DNA from: Orobanche coerulescens
Taxonomy: Eukaryota > Streptophyta > Magnoliopsida > Lamiales > Orobanchaceae
DNA length: 64,000 bases
Assembly: GCA_033398695.1 (NCBI GenBank)
Contig: CM065817.1
Span: 63,290,001 to 63,354,000 of the forward strand
Reading direction: 5' to 3'
In this document: positions 21,388 through 32,794 of the stretch, piece after piece
Layout: every line of letters starts with the position of its first letter
How positions within the stretch are numbered: position 1 is the stretch's first letter
Notes under the pieces: model-generated
Databases searched by the model: none
What the model saw: the letters and a program-made list of their open reading frames with translations, nothing else
What the model was told of the DNA's origin: nothing
Position numbers and translations under genes: made by a program

Positions 21388-23945
21388 TGTAACACCCCAA
21401 ACTAGGCAGATATTATAGTGCCGTAGATCCCCAACTAGGACCCACCAGGCAAATGAAAATGAATGAATTACACAGGATAAATGTAGTACCGAACCACATT
21501 ACAACAATAATTACTCCGATGAGGAGTTTAGTTACAACACACCAGGACAATACCGAGTACTAGTGTATTTTATGTGAAGATAAAATACACAACACTGAAT
21601 GAAACGGAGTATCCAAATGAAAGTCTGCAGCGGAGAATAAAGGACAATAACATGAATAACTGAAAGATCGGGGCCCCCTACTAGTATCACTGGGACTCCT
21701 CGACATCAACATGCTATTCACGTGCTTTTGCCTTGCCATGACCTGAAAAACAAAATCCCCAGCCGGGGTCAGTTACACAGAACAACAATCCTCAAGGGTT
21801 GAAAATACACAATCATGATTATATCTGAAGTTATGAAATATCCTGTCGAAACATACGCAATCAAACATGCTATATGAATCAACTAACGATGGCTCAAAGG
21901 TGGTACCACACTACGCGGGATGGATATGTTTCCGTGCACAAGCCACCAACGAGTATCGATCGAATACACGTGTGGTCTTGTACCTGTCGATCTCACGAGA
22001 CAATATGACTCGTGTGCACGATCCAATGTGAGGCCAACAACCAACACACGACTTAAACGTGCCCGACATGAAAATCAACACATACCAACCGCACGCCGAA
22101 GATGACCCGGAATGCCACGATATAACAAAAGTGACATCGAAAATGAATAATGACTCACCGAGATGGAATGATAGTGAAATAAATGACAGCTCAATGAAAT
22201 GATTGGAACCGTCGTTCCTTATGACTGAAGTGATTAATTGACAATAACAAGTTTTGATACGGTTAATACAATAATGAATGAGTTATGATTATGAATGAAC
22301 AACAACAAAAGGGATGAATATCCTTTTAACCGAGTAAGAATTAACTTACACAAGACCGGTGACAATTATCCTTCCACGAACAACGTCCTAATAGAGATAT
22401 CGGTCGCTCGAACAACCTTGAATAACACAATAACCAACAATCCGTTCAACATACGTAACAAACATGAATATAACGAACTCAACACGTCGATACGACTAAA
22501 CCAAGTCCATTGAGGCATTAAATCAAACACGTTGCGTCCAAACTCCGATTGTTTACAATCAAACCTCAATATACCAATATCAAATCCCCCAAGAAGTGTT
22601 TCAAACCAACAAAACATCTTCAATACGATTAATAATCTAAAACGAATATCCAAAAACGTGACTATAACGACAATTAATCGAAAACCCCCAATTTCAACTC
22701 GATAATCAAAGTGTTCTTGAATAATCACTCAATAATCCAATGAATCCTTATACAAACTCATAATCATATACATATCCCTTCATATAACATGATTATAACG
22801 TCCAAAACATCATATCTCAACACAAAATCGAAATCCAAGGTGTTGAAGAAATTACCTCTTGAAGATCCAACCACTTCGATCCAATGAAAACGTGTTAAAT
22901 CGACTATCCAAGCTTCCCAACAAAATAAGATGATGAAATCCGAATACACAAGTGATTGATGATGACAAAATATCTCCCTCAAGCTCTCTCTCTCGGACAA
23001 GATGAAGGAAATGAGAAAAATGAGGAAAAGTGTCCCGGCCAAACCATATATACTGCCGGAAGTTACGGCCGTAACTCGGCCCTCTTACGGCCGTAACATT
23101 CCAGGTCAACGGCCTTACGGCCGTAACCGGCCAACTCGTACGGCCGTAACTCGGCTTCGTCCGAAAGCCTGCCGACAGACTTACGGCCGTAACCGCTCCT
23201 GAGTTACGGGCGTAACCCGCCTTCGTCAAAAACATCCGCCGACATCCTTACGGTCGTACCCGCACACCTTACGGCCGTAACTCGGATGATACGGCCGTAT
23301 CCGGACAACCTTACGGGCGTAAGCCCTCTTCGTCGAAAATGACCAGGCACCTTGCCTGCAGCGTACGACCGTATCTCCCTCGCCTTACGGCCGTATGCCG
23401 AAACCCTTACGGCCGTAACTCGCCTTCGGCCAAAAACGTCTGGGCACCTTGCTCGACACATACGGCCGAAACCGGCCAGCCTTACGGCCGTACATCCCAA
23501 CTTACGGCCGTATGCCGAAATCCTTACGGCCGTAAGTCCCGCTCGTCCGAAATGGCCCGGAAACAACGAACGTCAATTACAGCCGTATCCGACACTTTTT
23601 ACGGCCGTAACTCGTTGCTGGACAAGATGAAATTCCGACAACTCCGATTTCTCGCTACGATCGATGAATGATTCGACATACCAAATGTTTGCGAACGCGA
23701 ACAAGTCCAACACATGCCAAAAATGATACTTCCAGTACAAGACTACCAATCACGATGATAATGACAATACTCCCGTTCCGACGCTCAAACGGAGATGAAA
23801 AGACGATCGGTAACTGATACACGGTTACAACATGCCAAATGAACGCAAATGAATGAATCATGACTGATGAATGATTATTAATGAGTGAAAATTACTGAGT
23901 GATGATTACTGACCGATAATGAATGAATTACAACCGGGTATTACA
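21388..23945 (-). repeat. Family D 5' LTR
   Basis: 2558 bp. The plus strand reads TGTAACACCCCAAAC ... ACAACCGGGTATTACA. Together with the gag fragment this is the 5' end of a minus-strand chromovirus whose remainder is missing to the left. The right flank is the internal region of family B, so D inserted into the B array. LTR starts of the same family reappear at 33628 and 37845. Confidence 0.9.
23046..23610 (-). promoter_or_regulatory. Palindrome array TTACGGCCGTAA and TATA box in family D LTR
   Basis: A minus-strand TATATAT (about 23046-23053) is followed upstream by about 19 exact or near copies of TTACGGCCGTAA, centred from 23067 to 23603. Most gaps between centres are 20-23 bp, the rest about 30, 43-44 or 52-53. 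Confidence 0.8.
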
Positions 23946-24545
23946 AACATCACTTTGAAACCTTTCTTTGAAATCATATTTTGTTCCTTTAGGATAACAT
24001 TTAAACTTTCACATATCTTTTGCCGACACAATCATTCTATACTCATACCGAAATTTTAAGTCTTCATGAAAGAGTGAATGCTTGAAATCATTACCTCGGA
24101 GTCGACGTTGGGCAGCAGTGATGAATCACATATTCTCTCGAAAATATAATCATGCCGTAATTATTCGTTATACTTTTAAAAATAAGAAAGTTTTGAAATA
24201 TCTTGTTTTGTATAAGTAAATCTTTTTTTTTAAAACCTCCTTAACTGTATAGTCCCATACCTATACAGTCTTGGAATACCTCTCGTTCTGGTGAGAATTC
24301 GGTTCAGTCATGTCCCCCTCCGCCTAGAAGCCTTGTCAGGAGCCGCTCATTGTCCGTGCCCTTTTTCTTATTGCACCGGCGATCACTCCCCTTTCTCGGA
24401 GCCGCTCATTGTCCGTGCCCTTTTCTATTGCACCGGCGATCACTCCCCGCCCTCGTCGGCCCCGGGTGTCACATGTTCACCAGCTTCCGCTTGGTTCATC
24501 TCCAAATCTCACCGTACTGAGAGAGGACTTGCTCCGATACCATTC
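23946..24545 (-). repeat. Family B internal region 1 (partial)
   Basis: This matches the last ~600 bp of the other internal regions; the polypurine side was displaced by the D LTR. The primer site lies just before 24546. Non-coding. Confidence 0.85.
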
Positions 24546-25544
24546 TGTAACGCCCTGGCTTTCTTAATTAAAAAGAACGTTACACGGCTCAAATTTTTCC
24601 TTAAAATTTTTATATAAATTCGGAGTATTTGCGGAGGTATTTTAGTCAGTAAATCTTCAATAAAACTCGTTTATTCAAACATCGATGCTTTACAAAAACA
24701 TGGGAAATCACATATTCGGACATAGTCCGTTGAAATTATATTCGTTGAAGAACATCAAGTGTTTCGTAAAAATAATAACAATTACGGCGACAACATCTTT
24801 TATTCTTTAGAATTTCATCATGTTGGGAGTATGTATTCATCTTCTGCTTGTCCCGTTCGTCGATTCCTTAGCCTGAAAAATATAAACGACGAGGTGTGAG
24901 TACGCGAGCATACTCAGTGAGATTAAACCCTTATAAATCGTCAAAATCATGTCATGTAATGCACATAAAACATTCTTATCTGTGTGAGACTCGTCTCCGA
25001 TTTATTTCATTCTTTCGACCCCTCGCGGGTCGTCATGTTACACGACACAACGATGACCGTAACATATTAAAACAGTATAACCTCACCTCGTTTGCTGAAA
25101 TCTTGAAATATCTTCCTTTGAATTTGGCTCGGTTGTCCTTCTTGGATCCCGGATACGCTTCTCCTAGCACTTGAAAATACTTTTTCATATTTCCGGTCAT
25201 AAATTCTTGATGTAAAATCTGAAATCTCTTTGAGGACTTTTATCAAACACCTTTGAAAAACTGTCAGATTTGAGATGTCTAATTAATCGGGATTTTTTAG
25301 GCCTTTTTACTTTTTGTAATAGAAATATGTTACGGGCGTTTTAAAGTAGAGGTTCATAGGTTCAAAATGATATATTATATGTACAAAAATACGTCCGGTA
25401 ACATGTATAAATAGGGGCTCAAATTCGGTTGAAAATCAACCTTACCCGGACAGCTGGAAGCATTATCCGAACAGCTGGAAGCCTTATCCGGACAGCTGGC
25501 CGAGAAGCTTCTGTCGGTCGTGACCGACCTTATCCGTACAGCTG

Positions 25545-25586
25545 TGTCACGGGCTTAGAGTTTACTATGCTCCTAAGCCCGTGACA
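25545..25586. repeat. 42-bp fold-back at the 5' end of element C
   Basis: TGTCACGGGCTTAG at the start is the exact reverse complement of the last 14 bases, CTAAGCCCGTGACA. Compared with the end of the 3' LTR (28702-28735) the 14 bases between CTTAG and CTAAG are inverted. It occupies the place where an LTR of about 1.1 kb is expected. Confidence 0.8.
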
Positions 25587-25588
25587 AG

Positions 25589-25601
25589 TGGTATCAGAGC
25601 C
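25589..25601 (+). promoter_or_regulatory. Primer binding site of element C
   Basis: TGGTATCAGAGCC, the full plant initiator-methionine tRNA site, 2 bases after the fold-back. Confidence 0.92.
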
Positions 25602-25665
25602 ATCGTTAGCCACACAAGGAGGTGTGCAAGACTGCGGGAGTCGACGCTAACGATCAGCAGGCATC

Positions 25666-28359
25666 ATGGCCGACGGACAGATCGAGGCAGGCATTAATGT
25701 GGAGGAAGGACGAGTCACAGAGGCTGACAAGGTCCGGGGACGTGGAGAAGTCCCAGTTGAAGGGAAAGCCAAGCGTGGCAAGAGCAAGGCGCGCGGTGTG
25801 GTGCCGCCGCAACACGAGGAGAACCCGGCACGAAGCTGACTTCTTGAGGATGAAGACATCCGAAAGATCATACTCACCTTAGCAAACCGCCTACCCGACA
25901 TCGAGTACGACATCGAAGCTCTTGGGCAGCGCATCACTAACACCCAATTGAGCACGGAGGAACGCGTGGGAACTCTCGAGAAAGCTGTTGGCCAACTGGA
26001 AGGGCACACGTTAGGCCAGCTCGAGACCTTCAAGAGGGAACAACTCTCGTTGCGCAAGGAGCTAGCAACGATCGAGGATCATGTGGCATCCAGCATCACG
26101 GAGATACGCAAGCAGTATGCCGAGTTTTGCGAGGTAAGTGCCAAACGTTTTGAAGATTTTTGTGATAAAATCTGTCGGGCAAGCAACTCTGGCACCAACT
26201 CGAATGGTGGGCCGAGCTGGAACAACACCTTTGGCGGGGCGAGGTTCGAGGGACCAAGGGTTGAGGTCCCCAAACCCAAGGAATTCATTGGCAAGAGAGA
26301 TCCCAAGTCAATCAAGGAGTTCCTGTGGCGAATGGAACTTTACTTTGATGGTCTGGGACTGACGGACGAGAAGGCCAAAGTACGGCAGGCTGCACTATAT
26401 CTTGCCGACGATGCAGCGCTGTGGTGGCGTCATCGACAGGCCAGTGTTACGAAAAGGACTTGCCAACCGATCGGGACTTGGGACGAGTTCGTGTCGGAAC
26501 TCAAGGCACAATTCTATCCCGAGAACACATGCTATGAGGCAAGGAAGAAACTCCGCGAGCTCAAGCATAAGACTACCATTCGGGACTATGTTCGGGACTT
26601 TACATCGATCATGCTTCAGATTCCGGACATGACCGAGGATGATCGACTATTTTTCTTCCTGGATGGACTACCGAGTTGGGTCAGGGATAGAGTACAAAGC
26701 CGCGAGGTGAAATCTGTCAACGAGGCAATCAAAGCGGCCGAGTCCCTAGCCGAATTCGAGAAGAGGAAAGAGCCGCGAGCTGAGGGTCAAGCCAAAGGCG
26801 GGGGAGACACCCGCACGTCAGTACAGCAGCCAGCCCAACCATCACGTGGAAGATTCGGGACGAGACCGCAACATGACGCGGATAAGCCCTACAACTCGGG
26901 TGAATGCAGGGGCGCTCCCGACCAACGAGGATGCTTTATGTGCGGCGGAGCTCATCGGATGAAGGACTGTCCGAAAATGGGGAAGCTCAACGCCATGGCT
27001 GAATGTGAGTGGCCAACGACTGATCACACGGATGTGCACCAGGTAAGCACAATCCCACAACTTAATTCTGTCGTCAGTGCAGGCAGCGAGGGACCGCAAG
27101 GAAGCAAGTTGATGTTCGTAGAAGGAACCATCAACCACCAACCCATCAAGGCCTTGGTCGACACGGGAGCCGACTACAACTATATCACTGAGGCCGAAGC
27201 CAGAAGATTGGGACTACTTGTGCAGCCATGCAAGGGCTGGATGAAGTCCAACAACGGACCAGCAGTGCCGGTCACAGGGGCAGAAAACGGAGTGCGAATG
27301 GTGCTCGGAAACTGGGAAGGCCGAGTGCATTTCAAGGTCACCACGATGGACGATCGGGACCTCATTTTGGGAATGGACTTCCTGGAGAAGAACGATTTTG
27401 CCTTTTTCCCACAAGCAAAGGTACTATGGGTGAACGGTCCGAACAAACCCATCACTATCCCCTTGACGGTGGAGCAACTTCCCTACGCAGCGATGACGAC
27501 ACTTCGATTTCAGAAGAAGTTGACTGAAGAGGAAATGCCGATGTACTGTCTGGGATCAATGCGGTACATCGAAGGACCGAGTGGCAGCACGCGTCGACGG
27601 GGACGTCGACGGAACAGGCGGGGGAGAGTGTCACGCCCCGAGAGAACTGACCGACAGAGTGCTCGGACAGACCCGCACAGAGGAGTGCGAGGTTCAGCAG
27701 ATCAACGTGCACGGGGCACGTTCGGGACAACTAGGCCGTGTGGAGCGGCACAACCGACTGAGGGACTTAGCCGAGTGGCGCGGCATGCGTGGATGTATGG
27801 CCGAGCAAGCAGGCCAACCGGGCAACAGAGTGCCCGACCGAGGGACAAGGCCATCAGGCCTGATGCGGGACTACCTGGGCGGCTGGACAAGGAACGCCGG
27901 GAACCGAACGGACGAGTGCAGCGGACAGGCACGCCGCTTCGGGACAATGCGGGACAAGATGACGAGACGAGGCACATCCGAGGGCCGAGACTCGGACACG
28001 GGCAACGGAGACCCGCGAGGGGTGCGCGCGAGGCGCTGGGCGCGCGCGCGGGCGGCGCGCGAGGGATGCACGGAGCCCCCTCCCCCTATAATAGGCTTAG
28101 TGGGAAAAAGCCTTGTGAGGGCAGTGGACATTGGAAAGCTGAGGAGTCCACTGTACGGAAATTATACTCGGAACATTCCAGAAACGGACCGGGATGGTCC
28201 AGAACATCAAAGATTAATCAGGAGGCATGTGTGGAAGGCCGGGCCGGATCGGGTCGGGTTACATGGAGACGGGCCGAGTCGGGCCGAGCGGGCCGGGTCG
28301 GGCCGAACGAGCCAAGAAGATCCAGAAATATGTGGAAGGTGCTAGAGACTCTTGGATGA
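25666..28359 (+). pseudogene. gag-protease of element C, one in-frame TGA, running into the LTR
   Basis: The ATG at 25666 opens a frame (MADGQIEAGINVEEG) that meets a single TGA at 25837-25839 and then stays open to 28359; from 27629 on it is LTR and unlikely to be native. Gag shows a coiled region (about 25950-26160), a capsid core (KEFIGKRDPKSIKEFLWRM, ALWWRHR, ELKAQFYPEN, RELKHKTTIRDYVRDFTSI) and one zinc knuckle CFMCGGAHRMKDC with spacing C-x2-C-x3-H-x4-C, one residue short of the standard. The protease has ALVDTGADYNYIT (active Asp near 27160) and LILGMDFL. RT, RNase H and integrase are missing: the polypurine tract follows the protease within ~180 bp. The type suggests a chromovirus lineage other than A and E; exact clade uncertain. 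Confidence 0.85.
27614..27628 (+). promoter_or_regulatory. Polypurine tract of element C
   Basis: ACAGGCGGGGGAGAG ends directly at the LTR start TGTCACGCCCC. Confidence 0.85.
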
Positions 28360-28735
28360 GTCAAGACTTTTAACTTAGAGATGATTCTAGACATTGTATA
28401 AAGACTTGTAATGTATAGAATACTCTAGAATTTGTAATATTGTAGGAGGATCTAGAAGCCTCCAAATGAGGAGGTGGAGGAAGGTTCTAGTGATAGGAGG
28501 TAGTATAAATAGGGATGTTGGGGCTCATTTGCAGCCATCCTTGGGAAAGCACTGTAAGACTCACTTTGTAAACTCTTTACAACTTAGTGGAAGAAAACTT
28601 TCCTCAACCCATTGCCTCTCTTTCGTTGTGCCAACTTTCATATTTAGCCAAATTCGGAGTATTTAAGGCTGACTAGCAAGAGGGTTGCTAGGCCGCACGA
28701 CGCTTAGGAGCATAGAAAACTCTAAGCCCGTGACA
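27629..28735 (+). repeat. 3' LTR of element C
   Basis: 1107 bp from TGTCACGCCCC to CTAAGCCCGTGACA. A TATA box TATAAATAGG is near 28504. 28015-28065 and 28230-28310 are very GC-rich simple sequence (GGGCCGAGC-like words). Confidence 0.9.
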
Positions 28736-29307
28736 GCTGGCCTAGAAGCTTCTGTCGGTCGCGACCGACCTCTTCCGGACACCTGACCGAGAAGCTTCTG
28801 TCGGTCGTGACCGACCTTTTCCGGACAGTTGGACAGCCTTATCCGGATAGTGGTCGAGAAGCTTCTGTCGGCCGTGACCGGCAGCTGTCGATAGGCATGT
28901 CCGGCGGTGACCGGCAGATGTCGGTCAAATTGGCTCAGCCGGTTCGACCCCTTCCCGATGTCCAAATTCGATTTTCCGATCTGTTCCGGACTCGTCGGAG
29001 TTAAATCTTCGATATGCTCGGAACGGATTTTCGATAATATTAAAATAATAATTTAATATTATTTTTGCAATATAAGTGTTCTGTAATGAAATTTTATCGT
29101 ATCAAAATAGTCGGAACTTTTCGAAATCACTTTCATAAATTCTAAAAATGATCCTTATAATTCATTTTGAAATCTTTTCCTTTTAAGTCCTTCATTTTAT
29201 GCTAGGAACGTATCGGTCCAAGTATCAGACAACCTATAAATATTAAAATCAAAATCCATGATCGTTAGCAAAATAAATAGTATTTAAATAAGTATTGGGG
29301 CGTTACA

Positions 29308-30030
29308 ATCCCCCCCCCCTTTAAAAAATTTCGTCCTCGAAATTGAGCTTCGTAAAGAACTTTGAAAATCTATATCAAACCTTGTATGAGTATTTTCATC
29401 AATAACTTTAAAAATATCGTGCCAGCAAAAACATCACTTTGAAACCTTTCTTTGAAATCATATTTTGTTCCTTTAGGATAACATTTAAACTTTCACATAT
29501 ATTTTGCCGACATAAATCATTCTATACTCATACCGAAATTTTAAGTCTTCATAAAAGAGTGAATGCTTGAAAACATTACCTCGTAGTCGACGTTGGGCAG
29601 CAGCGATGAACCACATATTCTCTCGAAAATATAATCATGCCGTAATTATTCGTTATACTTTTAAAAATAAGAAAGTTTTGAAATATCTTGTTTTGTATAA
29701 GTAAATCTTTTTTTTTTAAACCTCCTTGACTGTATAGTCCCATACCTATACAGTCTTGGAATACCTCTCGTTCTGGTGAGAATTCGGTTCAGTCATGTCC
29801 CCCTCCGCCTAGAAGCCTTGTCAGGAGCCGCTCATTGTCCGTTTCCTTTTTCTTATTGCACCGGCGATCACTCCCCTTTCTCGGAGCCGCTCATTGTCCG
29901 TGCCCTTTTCTATTGCACCGGCGATCACTCCCCGCCCTCGTCGGCCCCGGGTGTCACATGTTCACCAGCTTCCGCTTGGTTCATCCCCAAATCTCACCGT
30001 ACTGAGAGAGGACTTGCTCCGATACCATTC
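29308..30030 (-). repeat. Family B internal region 2
   Basis: 723 bp between two B LTRs. The left end has a C-run (minus-strand polypurine tract) and the inverted repeat AATTTCGTCCTCGAAATT (29327-29344). The right end has the primer site TGGTATCGGAGC (minus strand, 30016-30027). It contains a 59-bp direct duplication at 29824-29934. No coding potential on the minus strand. Confidence 0.9.
29824..29934. repeat. 59-bp direct duplication inside B internal region
   Basis: Two copies beginning GGAGCCGCTCATTGTCCG and ending near GCGATCACTCCCC, 59 bp apart. It is present in all B internal regions seen here. Confidence 0.85.
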
Positions 30031-32794
30031 TGTAACGCCCTGACTTTCTTAATTAAAAAGAACGTTACACGGCTCAAATTTTTCCTTAAAATTTTTATAT
30101 AAATTCGGAGTATTTGCGGAGGTATTTTAGTCAGTAAATCTTCAATAAAACTCGTTTATTCAAACATCAGTACAGTTTTACAAAAACATGGTGTTGTGTC
30201 AAGAATTAACACTCTCCGACCGGCGATCGCCTCGGAGATCGGGCGACCGAGTCACAGCCGAGTGGCCAGGCCTTAACCCAGCGGACAAGCTACATCGACC
30301 AACCGAAGGTCCCAGGACCAGTCCCGGTGCTGAGCGATCGACATCAAATACGATCGCCTCTCGGTACTCGGCGACCGACTCCTGGCGACCGACTGAAGGC
30401 GATCCCCTTTCGGCACCTGCCGATCGACCCTTGGTGACCGACCAATGCCGACCCTCAGCAACTGGCCGATGGCGACCTCTGATGAGCAGCTAGAGACGAC
30501 CGCCTCATGTCGATCAGCGCCGATGGCCATCCAGTCGGCAAAGGCCGAGCCTCAAGACTGGCACCATGTGCAAGATCCGAGACAAGATCCGCGAATCTCG
30601 AATAATTGACCACAGCTTGGCAGAATCTCTCCACCAGCCGACAAGCCGCCGAAAGCTGTCAGTAGGGCCGAATGTGACATTGATTCCGCCGAAAGCTGTC
30701 AGTAGGGCCGCATGTGACAGTGACTCCGGACGCGTGTTGACCCCTCATTGGACCGCCCAGCTGGCGCCAGCCTCTTCCTTGGACTTTAACCCGACAGCCC
30801 GGGTGATCGCCCCATTATAATATTGGCCGGCAGACGATCGCCCCATTATTATAATGGCCGGAAGGCGATCGCCCACCAAAGGACAGGACCCGGCTGCCAC
30901 TATAAATACAAGGCACCCTTGCACTCGGCCAAGGGTCTGCATTATCGCGATTTCAGCACATTAGACCGAGATTTTGGCTCACAAAACACTCTCTGGCATT
31001 CTCACACTCCAACTTCCTTCGGATTTAACACAATACAGAAGCAAAAACACCCAGCACTTGGCTATCTCCAACTCTTGGCAACAGCTATCATTCGGTACTT
31101 CTTCTCTCGGCCTCTCTCATCAAGAAGACGATCGGCAGGGACGAAGAACACCGAGCTTCGCTCAAGAGCCGGATTAACAGAGTCTTTTTACACTCATTGT
31201 ATTTAGATTTCTCTCATTAATACTTGTATCCACGAATATTTGTATTAATATCATCTCGCGAGAGCATTCAAGCCCGGGCGTAACAAACCCGGCAAATCTT
31301 GTATTATTTATCTTCTCTCGGAAGTGCTCCCTCAAATTGTTGTTTGTTGTCCGTCTCCAGCAGTATTAATCTTCGGATAAATATTTTGGGCAACAACACA
31401 TGGGAAATCACATATTCGGACATAGTCCGTTGAAATTATATTCGTTGAAGAATATCAAGTGTTTTGTAAAAATAATAACAATTACGGCGACAACATCTTT
31501 TATTCTTTAGAATTTCATCATGTTGGGAGTATGTATTCATCTTCTGCTTGTCCCGTTCGTCGATTCCTTAGCCTGAAAAACATAAACGACGAGGTGTGAG
31601 TACGCGAGCATACTCAGTGAGATTAAACCCTTATAAATCGTCAAAATCATGTCGTGTAATGCACATAAAACATTCTTATCTGTGTGAGACTCGTCTCCGA
31701 TTTCTTTCATTCTTTCGACCCCTCACGGGTCGTCATGTTACAAGACACAACGATGACCATAACATATTAAAACAGTATAACCTCACCTCGTTGCTGAAAT
31801 CTTGAAATATCTTCCTTTGAATTTGGCTCGGTTGTCCTTCTTGGATCCCGGATACGCTTCTCCTAGCACTTGAAAATACTTTTTCATATTTCCGGTCATA
31901 AATTCTTGATGTAAAATCTGAAATCTCTTTGAGGACTTTTATCAAACACCTTTGAAAAACTGTCAGATTTGAGCTGTCTATTTAATCGGGATTTTTGAGG
32001 CCTTTTTAATTTTTGTAATAGAAATATGTTATGGGCTTTTTAAAGTAGAGGTTCATAGGTTCAAAATGATATATTATATCTACAAAAATACGTCCGGTAA
32101 CATGTATAAATAGGGGCTCAAATTCGGTTGAAAATCAACCTTACCCGGATAGCTGGAAGCATTATCCGAGCAGTGGAAGCCTTATCAGGACGGTGGCGAG
32201 AAGCTTCGTCGGTCGTGACCGACCTTATCCTGACAGTGGCCGAGAAGCTTCGTCGGTCGCGACCGACCTTATCCGGACACTGCGAGAAGCTTCGTCGGTC
32301 GTGACCGACCTTTTCCTGACGGTGGGCGACCTTATCGGATAGTGGTCGAGAAGCTTACGTCGGCCGTGACCGTATTGTCGATAGGCATGTCCGTGGTGGC
32401 CGTGAGATGTCGGTCAAATTTGCTCACTGGTTCGACCCCTTCCCGATGTCCAAATTCGATTTTCCGATGCATTAGGACTCGTCGGAGTTAAATCTTCGAT
32501 ATGCTCGGAGCGGATTTTCGATAATATTAAAATAATAATTTAATATTATTTTTGCAATATACGTGTTCTGTAATGAAATTTTATCGTATCAAAATCGTCG
32601 GAACTTTTCGAAATCACTTTCATAAATTCTAAAAATGATACTTATAATTCATTTTGAAATCTTTTCCTTTTAAGTCCTTCATTTTATGCTAGGAACGTAT
32701 CGGTCCAAGTATCAGACAACCTATAAATATTAAAATCAAAATCCATGATCGTTAGCAAAATAAATAGTATTTAATTAAGTATTTGTGCGTTACA
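30031..32794 (-). repeat. Family B LTR 2, split by a TRG solo LTR
   Basis: TGTAACGCCCTGAC ... TTGTGCGTTACA. Without the insertion it is about 1.55 kb. Its palindrome block (32150-32420) is more degraded than in other copies, mostly by losses at CAG/CTG. Confidence 0.9.
30192..31398 (+). repeat. TRG solo LTR with target-site duplication
   Basis: 1207 bp, TGTTGTGTCAAG ... GGGCAACAACA. CATGG occurs directly on both sides (30187-30191 and 31399-31403), a perfect 5-bp target duplication. It lacks an internal region, so it formed by LTR-LTR recombination. TATA box CTATAAATAC near 30900. Confidence 0.95.

Larger units (their letters stand above)
25545..28735 (+). mobile_element. Element C: gag-protease element lacking RT, RNase H and integrase
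   Basis: From left to right: a 42-bp fold-back in place of a 5' LTR, a perfect tRNA-Met primer site, a gag-protease frame, a polypurine tract and a 1.1 kb LTR. GCTG flanks both ends (25541-25544 and 28736-28739), a short target duplication in the CAGCTG of the B LTR; 5 bp is possible because of ambiguity at the joint. It is the only gag-bearing element on the plus strand in this window. Confidence 0.88.
24546..29307 (-). repeat. Family B LTR 1, split by element C
   Basis: The plus strand reads TGTAACGCCCTGG ... GGGGCGTTACA. Without element C it is about 1.57 kb. The palindrome block is split by the insertion (25441-25544 and 28736-28900). Confidence 0.9.

Noticed and set aside
23058..23610. 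Regularly spaced palindromic repeats looking like a CRISPR array
   Set aside because: Repeats are only 12 bp, perfectly self-complementary, with 8-11 bp gaps, inside a plant LTR; no cas genes and no array leader.
24896..25174. Open frame of about 90 residues in B LTRs, recurring at 31596, 42303 and 46844
   Set aside because: It sits inside LTR sequence on the non-element strand; no motif, and length varies with single base changes.
27629..28359. C-terminal 240 residues of the long frame in element C
   Set aside because: This part is LTR DNA read through from the protease frame; it is low-complexity Arg/Gly/Ala from GC-rich sequence.
29776..30102. 108-residue open frame repeated in six B internal regions (also 24291, 33260, 37477 and partly 41737, 46250)
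   Set aside because: It lies antisense to the element across the primer site into the LTR and is conserved only because the DNA copies are near-identical; it matches no protein type I know and breaks in diverged copies.
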